Assembly (NCBI GenBank): GCA_003669585.1
Contig: QWOQ01000006.1
Location: 1 to 64,000, forward strand
Length of the DNA: 64,000 bases
Source: Planctomycetota bacterium
GTDB taxonomy: Bacteria > Planctomycetota > Planctomycetia > Pirellulales > UBA1268
Direction of reading: 5' to 3'
The notes below the pieces were generated by a model. That model saw only the letters and a program-made list of their open reading frames with translations. It was not told where the DNA came from and searched no databases. Positions 47,406 to 55,163 of this stretch are shown here, piece after piece. The translations under genes were made by a program, and so were the position numbers. Within the stretch, counting starts at the first letter, position 1. Every line of letters starts with the position of its first letter.

Positions 47406-48746
47406 ATGAATGCGATGAGAACAAATACGAATCAACAGAAATCGTTAGCGGAGAGCGCCGCTGAAATTCCACTCTTGGACATCGATCGACTCACTGTTCG
47501 ATTTGGTGGTTTAACGGCAGTCTCGGAGCTCGATCTAGAAGTTAAAAAAGGAAGTATCGTTTCACTCATCGGCCCCAATGGTGCGGGCAAAACTACGGCA
47601 TTTAATACGATCAGTGGTATCTATGAACCTTCGGTTGGCACGGTGCGATTTCAGGGGCGACGACTCGAGCGAGAGATGACCGCTTCAACAGTATGGGGCA
47701 TCGTTATCATCGGTCTGATCACCGGACTTTTCGTGGCAACCGCAGCGGTAGACGTTGATCGGCTCTGGCTTGCGGTTGTCAAGAGAGGGGTCGCGACCGG
47801 ACAGCCTTTTGTCATCAAGGACGTTTTCTCGCGACTCAGAGGCTACTTTCGTGCCGAATTGGCGATCGATCAATTTTCAGGGAAGTGGCGAGTGGTGAGC
47901 GCAGACGGTGCGGAAGTGCTTGCCATTAAACGCACTCGCGAAGAGGCGCAGTCTCTGCGCAATTCACTTCAGGCGGCGGTCACTGCTCGTCGAGCAGGTC
48001 CCGGAACCGTTCCCGACTCGAGTGACCTTGTGAAATCAGCGGAAGCAACTCCGGGCATAAAATCTGAAGTGCTCGACCGACTTGCTGCCGGAAAAGTTCG
48101 GATCAGGCGTCGTGGATGGATTGGACTCTTTACTGGAACACTTCTTGGAATGACCGGCGCACTCGCGGTGTGGCGACGAGGGCGAAGATCGCCCGAGGTC
48201 GTTGCACGTGCTGGAATTGCCAGAACGTTTCAAAATATTCGACTCTTTTCAAACATGACGGTCTTGGAAAACGTGCTGATTGGACTCGATCGTACGATCG
48301 GCGGCGGTATTGTTGGAATGCTTTTTCGAACGCCTGACAACCGGCGTCGCGAACGAGAGGCGAATGCAAAAGCATTGGAATCACTTGAGTTTGTCGGACT
48401 CGCGTCTCAGGCAAATCGCCTGGCTTGTCAGTTGGCCTATGGCGATCAGCGCCGGCTCGAAATTGCTCGCGCTATTTCGACGGGTGCACAATTGGTTCTG
48501 CTCGACGAACCTGCGGCCGGTATGAATCCATCTGAAACGATTGAGCTTGCAAATCTTGTGCAACGAATTCGTCAGCGTGGAATCACGGTTCTTCTCATCG
48601 AACATCATATGAATATCGTTATGAGAATCAGCGATCGAGTGGCGGTGCTCGATTACGGCATCAAGATCTGTGAAGGATCGCCTACAGAGGTAAAAAATAA
48701 CCCCAAAGTGATTGAAGCGTATCTGGGAAGTGATGCGACAACCTAA
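47406..48746 (+). CDS. livG: LivG-type ABC ATPase with a two-helix insertion
   Basis: ATPase of the importer, 446 residues instead of the usual 250-260. The nucleotide-binding parts are all present and in order: GPNGAGKT (56-63), the Q-loop in ARTFQNIRLFSNMTVLENV (Q276), signature LAYGDQRRLEIARAI (343-357), Walker B LVLLDEPAAGMNP (363-375) and H-loop IEHHM (H400). Between RFQGRRLE and VVARAGIARTFQ, where LivG normally has only a few residues, lie about 170 extra ones (91-262). They contain hydrophobic segments at 96-114 and 238-256 and a soluble stretch between them (GKWRVVSADGAEVLAIKRTR). The reading frame is unbroken. It is probably functional and membrane-linked; this is inference. Confidence 0.93.
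   Translation: MNAMRTNTNQQKSLAESAAEIPLLDIDRLTVRFGGLTAVSELDLEVKKGSIVSLIGPNGAGKTTAFNTISGIYEPSVGTVRFQGRRLEREMTASTVWGIVIIGLITGLFVATAAVDVDRLWLAVVKRGVATGQPFVIKDVFSRLRGYFRAELAIDQFSGKWRVVSADGAEVLAIKRTREEAQSLRNSLQAAVTARRAGPGTVPDSSDLVKSAEATPGIKSEVLDRLAAGKVRIRRRGWIGLFTGTLLGMTGALAVWRRGRRSPEVVARAGIARTFQNIRLFSNMTVLENVLIGLDRTIGGGIVGMLFRTPDNRRREREANAKALESLEFVGLASQANRLACQLAYGDQRRLEIARAISTGAQLVLLDEPAAGMNPSETIELANLVQRIRQRGITVLLIEHHMNIVMRISDRVAVLDYGIKICEGSPTEVKNNPKVIEAYLGSDATT
47676..48191 (+). other. Insertion inside the LivG ATPase (residues 91-262)
   Basis: In-frame 516-bp stretch with no counterpart in ordinary LivG proteins or in the neighbouring LivF. Hydrophobic segments VWGIVIIGLITGLFVATAA and WIGLFTGTLLGMTGALAVW flank about 120 mostly soluble residues. 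Arginine clusters lie on both sides of the second segment (RIRRR and RRGRR), so topology is ambiguous. No relation to a transposon or intein is seen; there are no flanking repeats. Confidence 0.88.
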
Positions 48747-48835
48747 CTCTTGCACCACATCTCTTCAGGTGTGGTATGTATTCGAAAAACAGCGTTGTCT
48801 GGATCACTTGATCCCAGACGGTTTGTGGAAAAGAT

Positions 48836-48839
48836 GAGG
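48836..48839 (+). promoter_or_regulatory. Shine-Dalgarno site that fixes the livF start
   Basis: GAGG six bases before ATG 48846. The earlier in-frame ATGs at 48750 and 48834 lack such a site and would add residues not found in LivF. Confidence 0.65.
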
Positions 48840-48845
48840 TCTTTG

Positions 48846-49559
48846 ATGCCACTGCTCGAAGTATGTGACCTAGAAGCGGGCTACGGCCCCATTCGTGCTG
48901 TTCAAGGAGTGTCACTTGATGTGATTGAGGGTGAGATTGTGGCGATTATTGGCGCCAACGGTGCTGGTAAGACCACGCTGCTCTTAGCGATCAGTGGCGT
49001 GGTAGCAACCAGGAAAGGCACTGTCCGTTTTATGGGGCAATCTATTACCGGTATGCCTTCGCACGAAATTGTGAGGCTCGGAATCGGCCATGCTCCGGAG
49101 GGAAGACGGATTTTTCCAAGACTTTCAGTGCGAGAAAATCTTGAACTCGGTGCTTTCTGCCGCACTGATCGCGGCGCAATCGTTCGGGACATCGAAGAGA
49201 TATGCAGTCTTTTTCCAGTACTGGGTCAGAGAATGTCACAAATGGGTGGAACGCTTTCAGGGGGTGAACAGCAGATGCTTGCGCTCGGACGGGCCATGCT
49301 CTCGCGACCCAAGTTGCTCCTGTTGGACGAACCATCTCTTGGCCTCGCTCCGATTGTTGTTTCAAAAATATTTGAAGTGATTGCCGGTTTCACTGCTCGA
49401 GGAATTGCCGTCGTGCTTGTTGAACAAAACGCTCGGGCTGCACTAAAACTTGCCTCGCGCGGATGGGTTTTGGAAACCGGTCGTGTGTCCCTGTTTGCAA
49501 ACGCAGAAACTCTTGCCAGTGATCCTCGCGTGCGAGATGCCTATCTTGGAGACGCGTGA
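48846..49559 (+). CDS. livF: LivF-type ABC ATPase
   Basis: Second ATPase of the importer, 237 residues, of normal length and without insertion. Motifs: LEAGYGPIRAVQGVSLDV, Walker A GANGAGKT, GLGIGHAPEGRRIFPRLSVREN (the Q/E loop region typical of LivF), signature LSGGEQQMLALGRAM, Walker B LLLDEPSLGLAP and the LVEQNARAALKLASRGWVLE end. ATG 48846 is supported by a GAGG site. It lies 99 bp after livG and closes the operon. The normal form of this protein is a useful control: the insertion in LivG is specific to that subunit. Confidence 0.95.
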   Translation: MPLLEVCDLEAGYGPIRAVQGVSLDVIEGEIVAIIGANGAGKTTLLLAISGVVATRKGTVRFMGQSITGMPSHEIVRLGIGHAPEGRRIFPRLSVRENLELGAFCRTDRGAIVRDIEEICSLFPVLGQRMSQMGGTLSGGEQQMLALGRAMLSRPKLLLLDEPSLGLAPIVVSKIFEVIAGFTARGIAVVLVEQNARAALKLASRGWVLETGRVSLFANAETLASDPRVRDAYLGDA

Positions 49560-49656
49560 AAAACGGCATCAGTCAGCGCGAGCATTTGTTGAAAAGAGAG
49601 AGAGTGTGATCAGTCTCGAATTTGCGGCGTCGAAGGCGAGAGACGAAGAAGTGCTC

Positions 49657-51570
49657 TCAGCCGTTTCGCATACGAAGTGAACAATCAACAAGGTCAAGGA
49701 GCGACTCGCCAAACTCCGCAAGACGTTTCTCCCCGATTCCTTTGATGCGAAGCAGTGCTGCAGGTGAAGTTGGCATGTCTTTGGCGATCAATCGCAAAGC
49801 CCGATCATCGAGAATCGTCCATGCTGGTTTGCCTCGGATTTCCGCAATGTTTCTGCGCCATTGCCGAAGTTTTTCAAAGAGTTCGCGATCAACGCCTTGC
49901 CAGTCATCGTTGTCGATCGTGCTTTTTTTCGTACTGCGAACCTTTGGTTCTAAAAGCACAACGCTGCGGTCACCGCGCAGCACGGTCCAAGATGCACCAT
50001 TGAGCATGACGACAGGCCGATCGCCAGGACTGCGAGAAAGAAATCCTTGATCGAGAAGTTGATGAACAAGATTTTCGCATGTTCTCTGGTCGAGTGAATT
50101 AAGCAGGCCGAACGTGGAGAGTTGGTCATGACCATGCCTCGACACTCCCTCGGTCTTTGCGCCCCGCAGGACTTCCGCCACATGCCGCACGCCGAATCGT
50201 TCTTCGACTCGAGCTACGCATGACAGAATCTTTTGTGCGACGATCGTAGAGTCGGCCATGTTCTCGGTTTCTCCGAGACAGACGTCGCAAGCTCCGCAAG
50301 AGTCATTTGGATAGGTCTGTCCAAAATACTCTGAAAGCGTTGCGTGACGGCAGCGAGCGGTTTGGGCATATCGCCGCATTGTGTGCAGATGTTCCAGTTG
50401 GCTTTTGATGAGAGCTTCAGCCTCATCGACGTTGAGATCTGATTCTTCAGCGCTTTTGCGAACAAGCGATTCCCAGCTGAAGACATCGGCCGAAGAGTAG
50501 AGAAGAACGCATTCGGCGGCGAGTCCATCACGACCTGCGCGGCCCGTTTCCTGTTGGTATGCCTCAAGGCTTTTGGGAAGCGCCGTGTGGAGCACAAGCC
50601 GAACATTCGATCGATCGATTCCCATTCCAAAGGCAACCGTTGCAACGACGACGTCAACTCGATCCTGTGCAAAAGCTTCTTGCGTGCGATGACGCTCTTG
50701 GGCCTCGAGGCCGGCGTGATAAGGTCGAGCGAGAATGCCTTCTGCAGCGAGATGCGTCGCCAGTCGCTCTGTTTCTTTTCGAGAGATGCAGTAAACGATG
50801 GCCGCTTCTTTGGGATGACGACCGAGAATCTGCAGCGTCTGCTTTATGCGGTCAGTGCGTTGAATCACACGGTAGACGAGGTTGGGACGATCGAAACAGC
50901 CCACCACAATTTCTGGATTGTGAAGAGATAACTGCGAGGCAATGTCTTCGCGCACGCGCGGCGTAGCCGTTGCGGTGAACGCATGAAAGCTTGCAGAAGG
51001 AAATCGCTCGCGAAGCATCGAAAGCTGACGGTATTCGGGTCTGAAATCGTGCCCCCAGTGGCTGATGCAATGAGCCTCGTCAATGGCGAATCGTCTCACA
51101 TCAACGCGAGAGAGAAGATCGAGCAATCCGGAATTGAGAAGGCGTTCGGGTGCGACGAACAGAAGTCGCAAGTGTCCCGCCAATAATTTTTCGCGAATCC
51201 GCGAACGCTCGGCATCATCGATGCCCGAGTAGAGTGCGGCGGCGGGATAGCCGATCGAATCGAGTGAATCAACCTGATCCTTCATCAGTGCCACCAAAGG
51301 CGAGATAACGACATCAGTCGACTCACTTAAAAGTGGTGGAATCTGATAGCAAAGGCTTTTTCCTCCGCCCGTTGGCATCACCACCAGAGAGTCCCGGCCG
51401 TCAAGAGCCGCCGAAATCGCTTCCGACTGAAGAGGCCGAAGTCGATCAAACCCCCACCATCTCGATAGAATCTTTTCAATCTCTGCCGAACGTGGCTCGC
51501 ACGCGGCATTCGATGTTCGTGAAACGATGTCGCTGGAAGATTGCGACGTTGAATGAACTTGCCCTAGCAC
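49657..51570 (-). CDS. recQ: ATP-dependent DNA helicase RecQ
   Basis: 3'-5' helicase of recombination and replication repair, about 637 residues. Helicase motifs: LRPLQSEAISAALDGRDSL (motif 0), MPTGGGKSLCYQIP (I), AIDEAHCISHWGHDFRPEY (II), FTATATPRV (III), ARPYHAGLEAQERH, VVATVAFGMGIDRSNVR and QETGRAGRDGLAAEC (VI). The RQC zinc site follows (CRHATLSEYF, then CGACDVCLG), then a winged helix and a C-terminal HRDC domain (FEKLRQWRRNIAEIRGKPAW). The frame opens at an ATG at 51687, but GTG 51570 has GAGG six bases upstream and avoids 39 unlikely residues, so it is preferred. Domain set and length match typical RecQ. Confidence 0.95.
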   Translation of the reverse strand: MLGQVHSTSQSSSDIVSRTSNAACEPRSAEIEKILSRWWGFDRLRPLQSEAISAALDGRDSLVVMPTGGGKSLCYQIPPLLSESTDVVISPLVALMKDQVDSLDSIGYPAAALYSGIDDAERSRIREKLLAGHLRLLFVAPERLLNSGLLDLLSRVDVRRFAIDEAHCISHWGHDFRPEYRQLSMLRERFPSASFHAFTATATPRVREDIASQLSLHNPEIVVGCFDRPNLVYRVIQRTDRIKQTLQILGRHPKEAAIVYCISRKETERLATHLAAEGILARPYHAGLEAQERHRTQEAFAQDRVDVVVATVAFGMGIDRSNVRLVLHTALPKSLEAYQQETGRAGRDGLAAECVLLYSSADVFSWESLVRKSAEESDLNVDEAEALIKSQLEHLHTMRRYAQTARCRHATLSEYFGQTYPNDSCGACDVCLGETENMADSTIVAQKILSCVARVEERFGVRHVAEVLRGAKTEGVSRHGHDQLSTFGLLNSLDQRTCENLVHQLLDQGFLSRSPGDRPVVMLNGASWTVLRGDRSVVLLEPKVRSTKKSTIDNDDWQGVDRELFEKLRQWRRNIAEIRGKPAWTILDDRALRLIAKDMPTSPAALLRIKGIGEKRLAEFGESLLDLVDCSLRMRNG

Positions 51571-51576
51571 TCGACA

Positions 51577-51580
51577 CCTC
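51577..51580 (-). promoter_or_regulatory. Shine-Dalgarno site that favours the GTG start of recQ
   Basis: On the minus strand GAGG precedes GTG 51570 by six bases. The alternative ATG at 51687 has no such site. Confidence 0.55.
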
Positions 51581-51766
51581 GACAGAACAAAAATGTATTC
51601 GATAATAAGAAACTTACCATGTTGTGTCTTGCACTGACCATATTCGAAATCAAAGTCTGTAACACACGAAGAATACAACAATTGCATCGCACCGAAGTGT
51701 TTTGAGTCGATGCGAATCGTTGTTCGAATGGACGAGAGATTGATTGTTTGACACGCCCTGCAGTCT

Positions 51767-52918
51767 ATGGAATCCCCTCACGTGATTTGGATCGCTTGGA
51801 AAATGCTGATCGGAAACCGAGTGAAATACCTCGGCATCGTGTTTGGGGTTGTCTTTGCAGCGCTTTTGATCGCACAGCAATCTTCAATCTTCTGCGGCAT
51901 CATGCTGCTCACGATTGGTCAGATTCGCGATGTTGAGGGCCCCGGCATATGGGTCATGGATCGAAATGTGGAGTTCATCGATGACATCAAACCGATGTCC
52001 GATACGGATTTATTTCGAGTCAAAGGAGTGAAGGGAGTCGACTGGGCGGTTGCATTTTATAAGGGACTCGTTCGAGCGCGGATGGAAAAAGGGGATTTTC
52101 ATCAGGTGATCCTCTTGGGAATTGACGATGCTACGCTCATTGGTGCACCAGAAGGGCTCTTCATGGGAACGCTGAGCGATCTGCGTACGCCAGAGGCGGT
52201 GATTATGGATGACGCAGGCTATGCAAGAATCTGGCCGGGAGAACCATTTGTTCTCGGGAAAGTATTCGAGATGAACGATCATCGCGCAGTACTCGTGGGC
52301 ATCACCAAGGCCAGTCGCACGTTTCAGAGTTTTCCAATCATTTACACTCGCTATAGCCAAGCAGTTCTCTTTGCTCCTTCAGAACGAAAAGTGTTGTCCT
52401 TTGTGCTTGCGAACCCGAAGCCTGGAATTCCAGCCGAAGACGTTTGTCGCACGATCACTACATCGACAGGACTGCAGGCGCTCACCCGCGATCAGTTTAT
52501 GAAGAAAACTATTCGACACTTTCTTATGAAGACAGGCATTCCAGTCAATTTTGGGATTACCGTGATGCTGGGATTCCTTGTCGGTACGGCAATCGCAGGA
52601 CAGACATTCTATCTTTTCACGATTGAGAACATAAAGCAGTTTGGTGCTCTCAAGGCGATGGGCACGAGCAATCGGACGATTTTACTGATGGTGCTTTCGC
52701 AGGCAGTACAGGTGGGCATTGTGGGATACGGCGTGGGGGTGGGGCTTGCGGCACTTTTCGGTTGGGGAACTCGCGGTCTGACAAAACTCGCTTTTTTTAT
52801 GCCGTGGCAAGTGCTGGTACTGACAGCCGTTGCTGTATTTTTAATCATTCTTTTGGCAAGTCTACTTTCTATTCGCAAAGTGCTTGTCGTCGATCCGGCG
52901 ATTGTTTTCCGAGGATAA
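51767..52918 (+). CDS. DevC-like ABC transporter permease
   Basis: A 383-residue permease of the FtsX/MacB superfamily, closest in plan to DevC of cyanobacterial DevBCA exporters. One N-terminal helix (YLGIVFGVVFAALLIAQQSS) precedes a periplasmic domain of about 200 residues (IWVMDRNVEFIDDIKPMSDT onward). Three C-terminal helices follow: FGITVMLGFLVGTAIAGQTFY, VGIVGYGVGVGLAALFGW and VLVLTAVAVFLIILLASLLS, with KQFGALKAMGTSNRTI between the first and second, a typical coupling loop. ATG 51767 has no strong ribosome site. It is followed by the ATPase and an HlyD-type protein; the operon order C-A-B differs from cyanobacterial devBCA. Substrate unknown. Confidence 0.88.
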   Translation: MESPHVIWIAWKMLIGNRVKYLGIVFGVVFAALLIAQQSSIFCGIMLLTIGQIRDVEGPGIWVMDRNVEFIDDIKPMSDTDLFRVKGVKGVDWAVAFYKGLVRARMEKGDFHQVILLGIDDATLIGAPEGLFMGTLSDLRTPEAVIMDDAGYARIWPGEPFVLGKVFEMNDHRAVLVGITKASRTFQSFPIIYTRYSQAVLFAPSERKVLSFVLANPKPGIPAEDVCRTITTSTGLQALTRDQFMKKTIRHFLMKTGIPVNFGITVMLGFLVGTAIAGQTFYLFTIENIKQFGALKAMGTSNRTILLMVLSQAVQVGIVGYGVGVGLAALFGWGTRGLTKLAFFMPWQVLVLTAVAVFLIILLASLLSIRKVLVVDPAIVFRG

Positions 52919-52943
52919 AACCGTTCAAGAATCCCTGGTGTAC

Positions 52944-53705
52944 ATGACACTCTTTGATCCCGTGGATGCCTTGTCTGAGACTGACGTTGCGGTACGGGTG
53001 CGCGGCGTCACAAAGGAATTCGGTTCTGGTGATTGGTTGACGAAGGCCCTGCGGGGAGTCGATCTGGATGTTCCCTACGGTGCACTGCTGATGCTTGTCG
53101 GTCCGAGTGGATGCGGCAAGACAACGCTTGTTTCGATTGTCGCAGGCACACTGCAAGCGACCGAAGGCGAAGTGATCGTGTTGGGAAAAGATTTGGCCGC
53201 TATGAAAAGTTCCCAGAAAGTTCGATTTCGACGCGATAATGTGGGGTTTGTGTTTCAGTCTTATAATCTCCTACCGGCACTTACCGTCGTCGAAAATGCA
53301 GCGGTACCTCTGATCATTGCAGGGTGGCGGCGTTCCCATGCGATTGAGGCCGCCAGCGAAATTCTTGACCAATTAGGACTCGGTAATCGAATGACGAGTC
53401 TGATTACGGAACTCTCTGGCGGTCAGCAGCAACGAGTTGCGATTGCCCGAGCGCTTGTGCATGAGCCGAGACTTCTTGTATGTGACGAACCAACCAGCTC
53501 ACTCGATGCCGAAAATGGTCGCATCACGCTGGAGCTTATTTCCAAAATCGCAGTTCAACCGGATCGCGCAGTGATTGTAGTAACACATGATTCACGGGTT
53601 TACGATTTTGCTGATCAGATTGCGTCAATGGAAGATGGACAGATCAAGTCGGTTCGTGACTGTCGGACGAATGCCTGCAAAAATCCCCCTTTAGAAAATT
53701 CATAA
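52944..53705 (+). CDS. DevA/LolD-like ABC ATPase
   Basis: ATPase of about 253 residues in the MacB/LolD group. Motifs: VTKEFGSGDWLTKALRGVDL, Walker A GPSGCGKT, Q-loop VGFVFQSYNLLPALTVVENA, signature LSGGQQQRVAIARAL, Walker B LLVCDEPTSSLDAENG and H-loop VIVVTHDSRVYDFADQI. That sequence set is typical of ATPases serving FtsX-type permeases. The frame opens at 52884, overlapping the permease gene; ATG 52944 gives the family start (TLFDPVDALSETDVAVRVRG) and leaves a 25-bp gap, so it is preferred. It is the energising subunit of the tripartite exporter; a short polar tail (DCRTNACKNPPLENS) is a small extra. Confidence 0.92.
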   Translation: MTLFDPVDALSETDVAVRVRGVTKEFGSGDWLTKALRGVDLDVPYGALLMLVGPSGCGKTTLVSIVAGTLQATEGEVIVLGKDLAAMKSSQKVRFRRDNVGFVFQSYNLLPALTVVENAAVPLIIAGWRRSHAIEAASEILDQLGLGNRMTSLITELSGGQQQRVAIARALVHEPRLLVCDEPTSSLDAENGRITLELISKIAVQPDRAVIVVTHDSRVYDFADQIASMEDGQIKSVRDCRTNACKNPPLENS

Positions 53706-53721
53706 AAAACCTAGGAACGAA

Positions 53722-54957
53722 ATGGAAAAGCCGAAAAGCCCTTCTGATTCTGTGGCGAAACAGTCGCTGCGTGACGTTTCCGAAACGATTCAGCCAACTG
53801 CTGTCGTGGAAATTCACAGGAGAAGACTGACTCGGCCACGAACTTTTGCAGACAACCTCACGCAGTTCGGCGTTCCTCTGGCGGGAATAGCACTCTTTGT
53901 GTTCGCAGGTTGGTTTGTACTGTCTACCCGGCCGATAAACAGAAATCCTTTGCCGCCGATCGAGCCTGCCCGCAGTCCTTATGCCGAGACGCTCGCCGCT
54001 TCCGGCGTGGTTGAAGCACAGACAGAAAACATCTCGGTTGGTTCGCTTACAGCGGGTGTGGTTGTGGAAGTCTTCGTGCAGGTTGGGGATGAGGTTCAAG
54101 TCGGATCTCCACTGTTTCAGCTCGATGATCGAGCTCTAAAGGGACAGCGAGACGTGAAGCGAGCGCTTGTTGACACGGCCACATCAGAGCTGGTTCGTCT
54201 TGAGGCTGAGCCTCGAAAGGAAAAAATTCCCGTGGCGGCGGCCGATGTGGATTTTGCACGCGCAGCAAAAGCTCGAGAGTCGGATGCTTTCAAACGTGTT
54301 CAAGACCTTGCCTTGCGGAAAGTTGCGACAGAACAGGATGTCGTGCAAGCTCAGGAAAGTTTTCTCGGTGCACAGGCGTCACTTGCCAAGGCAGAAGCAA
54401 GTCTGGATCTACTTCAGGCTGGAACATGGAAATACGATCTTGATGTTTCGCGAGCCGTGATCAAGCAAGCGGAAGCAGAGGTCGCCCACATTGAAATTGA
54501 AATCGAACGACTCACGGTTCGTTCACTCGTGGATGGTCGAGTGTTGCAAGTCAATATTCTTCCGGGAGAGTTCGTGGGTGCCCCTCCGGGCCAGCCATTG
54601 GTGATCCTTGGCAATGTCGACAAACTTCGCGTGAGAGTCGATATCGATGAGTTTGATATTGCACGATTTCAAAAGTCTTCAAAAGCATTTGCTATGCCCC
54701 GTGGAAGTTTGCAGGAAAAGTATCCGCTGGAATTCGTGCGAATAGAGCCGTTTGTCGTTCCGAAAAAATCACTCACAGGCGGTAGTGCTGAGCGGGTCGA
54801 CACTCGCGTGTTGCAGGTCATCTACGAATGTGATCCCAACGGCAGGCCAGCGATGTTCGTGGGCCAGCAAGTTGAAGTTTTTATTGATGGAGATTCAGAA
54901 TCAAAAAGTGTGAAGCCTTTGGAGAAGGCAGCCGCGAGTCATCCGGATGGCCACTAA
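53722..54957 (+). CDS. HlyD/DevB-type membrane fusion protein
   Basis: A 411-residue periplasmic adaptor. A basic cytoplasmic N-terminus is followed by one helix (VPLAGIALFVFAGWFVLS), then the barrel-sandwich half-motif SGVVEAQTENISVGSLTAGV. A coiled-coil hairpin follows (about 140-265, for example ATEQDVVQAQESFLGAQASL), then the second half-motif (VRSLVDGRVLQVNILPGEFV) and a beta-barrel. ATG 53722 has AGGAA seven bases upstream. It completes a DevC-DevA-DevB-like exporter of 3.2 kb with 25 and 16 bp gaps. No outer-membrane TolC gene is adjacent, so the channel must be shared or encoded elsewhere. Confidence 0.92.
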   Translation: MEKPKSPSDSVAKQSLRDVSETIQPTAVVEIHRRRLTRPRTFADNLTQFGVPLAGIALFVFAGWFVLSTRPINRNPLPPIEPARSPYAETLAASGVVEAQTENISVGSLTAGVVVEVFVQVGDEVQVGSPLFQLDDRALKGQRDVKRALVDTATSELVRLEAEPRKEKIPVAAADVDFARAAKARESDAFKRVQDLALRKVATEQDVVQAQESFLGAQASLAKAEASLDLLQAGTWKYDLDVSRAVIKQAEAEVAHIEIEIERLTVRSLVDGRVLQVNILPGEFVGAPPGQPLVILGNVDKLRVRVDIDEFDIARFQKSSKAFAMPRGSLQEKYPLEFVRIEPFVVPKKSLTGGSAERVDTRVLQVIYECDPNGRPAMFVGQQVEVFIDGDSESKSVKPLEKAAASHPDGH

Positions 54958-55039
54958 AAGAGAGCGGCTACCGATCGCAAAAGCTTCAGAACTCTGAAAT
55001 CAGCAAAGAATGTGGCTGCGAAATCTGTCTTGCTCTCAC

Positions 55040-55061
55040 GGGAGTGTTTTTGGACACTCCC
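55040..55061 (+). other. Hairpin after the exporter operon
   Basis: Perfect 8-bp stem GGGAGTGT (55040-55047) with ACACTCCC (55054-55061) and a six-base loop, 82 bp after the HlyD stop. It lacks a T tract, so it is not a classical rho-independent terminator, though position fits transcript-end processing. Confidence 0.45.
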
Positions 55062-55163
55062 CCATCTCATCATTCCCCCAATCTCTCCTCTTCGCTCCTC
55101 GTTTTTTAATACACACGAAGTGTCGTGTTTCAGACCGACTGAAATACTGACTGCGCAAACACT

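Noticed and set aside
47676-48191. LivG insertion as an intein, intron or mobile element
   Set aside because: No splicing residues, no homing endonuclease motifs, no terminal repeats or target duplications, and its sequence reads as membrane-soluble-membrane protein.
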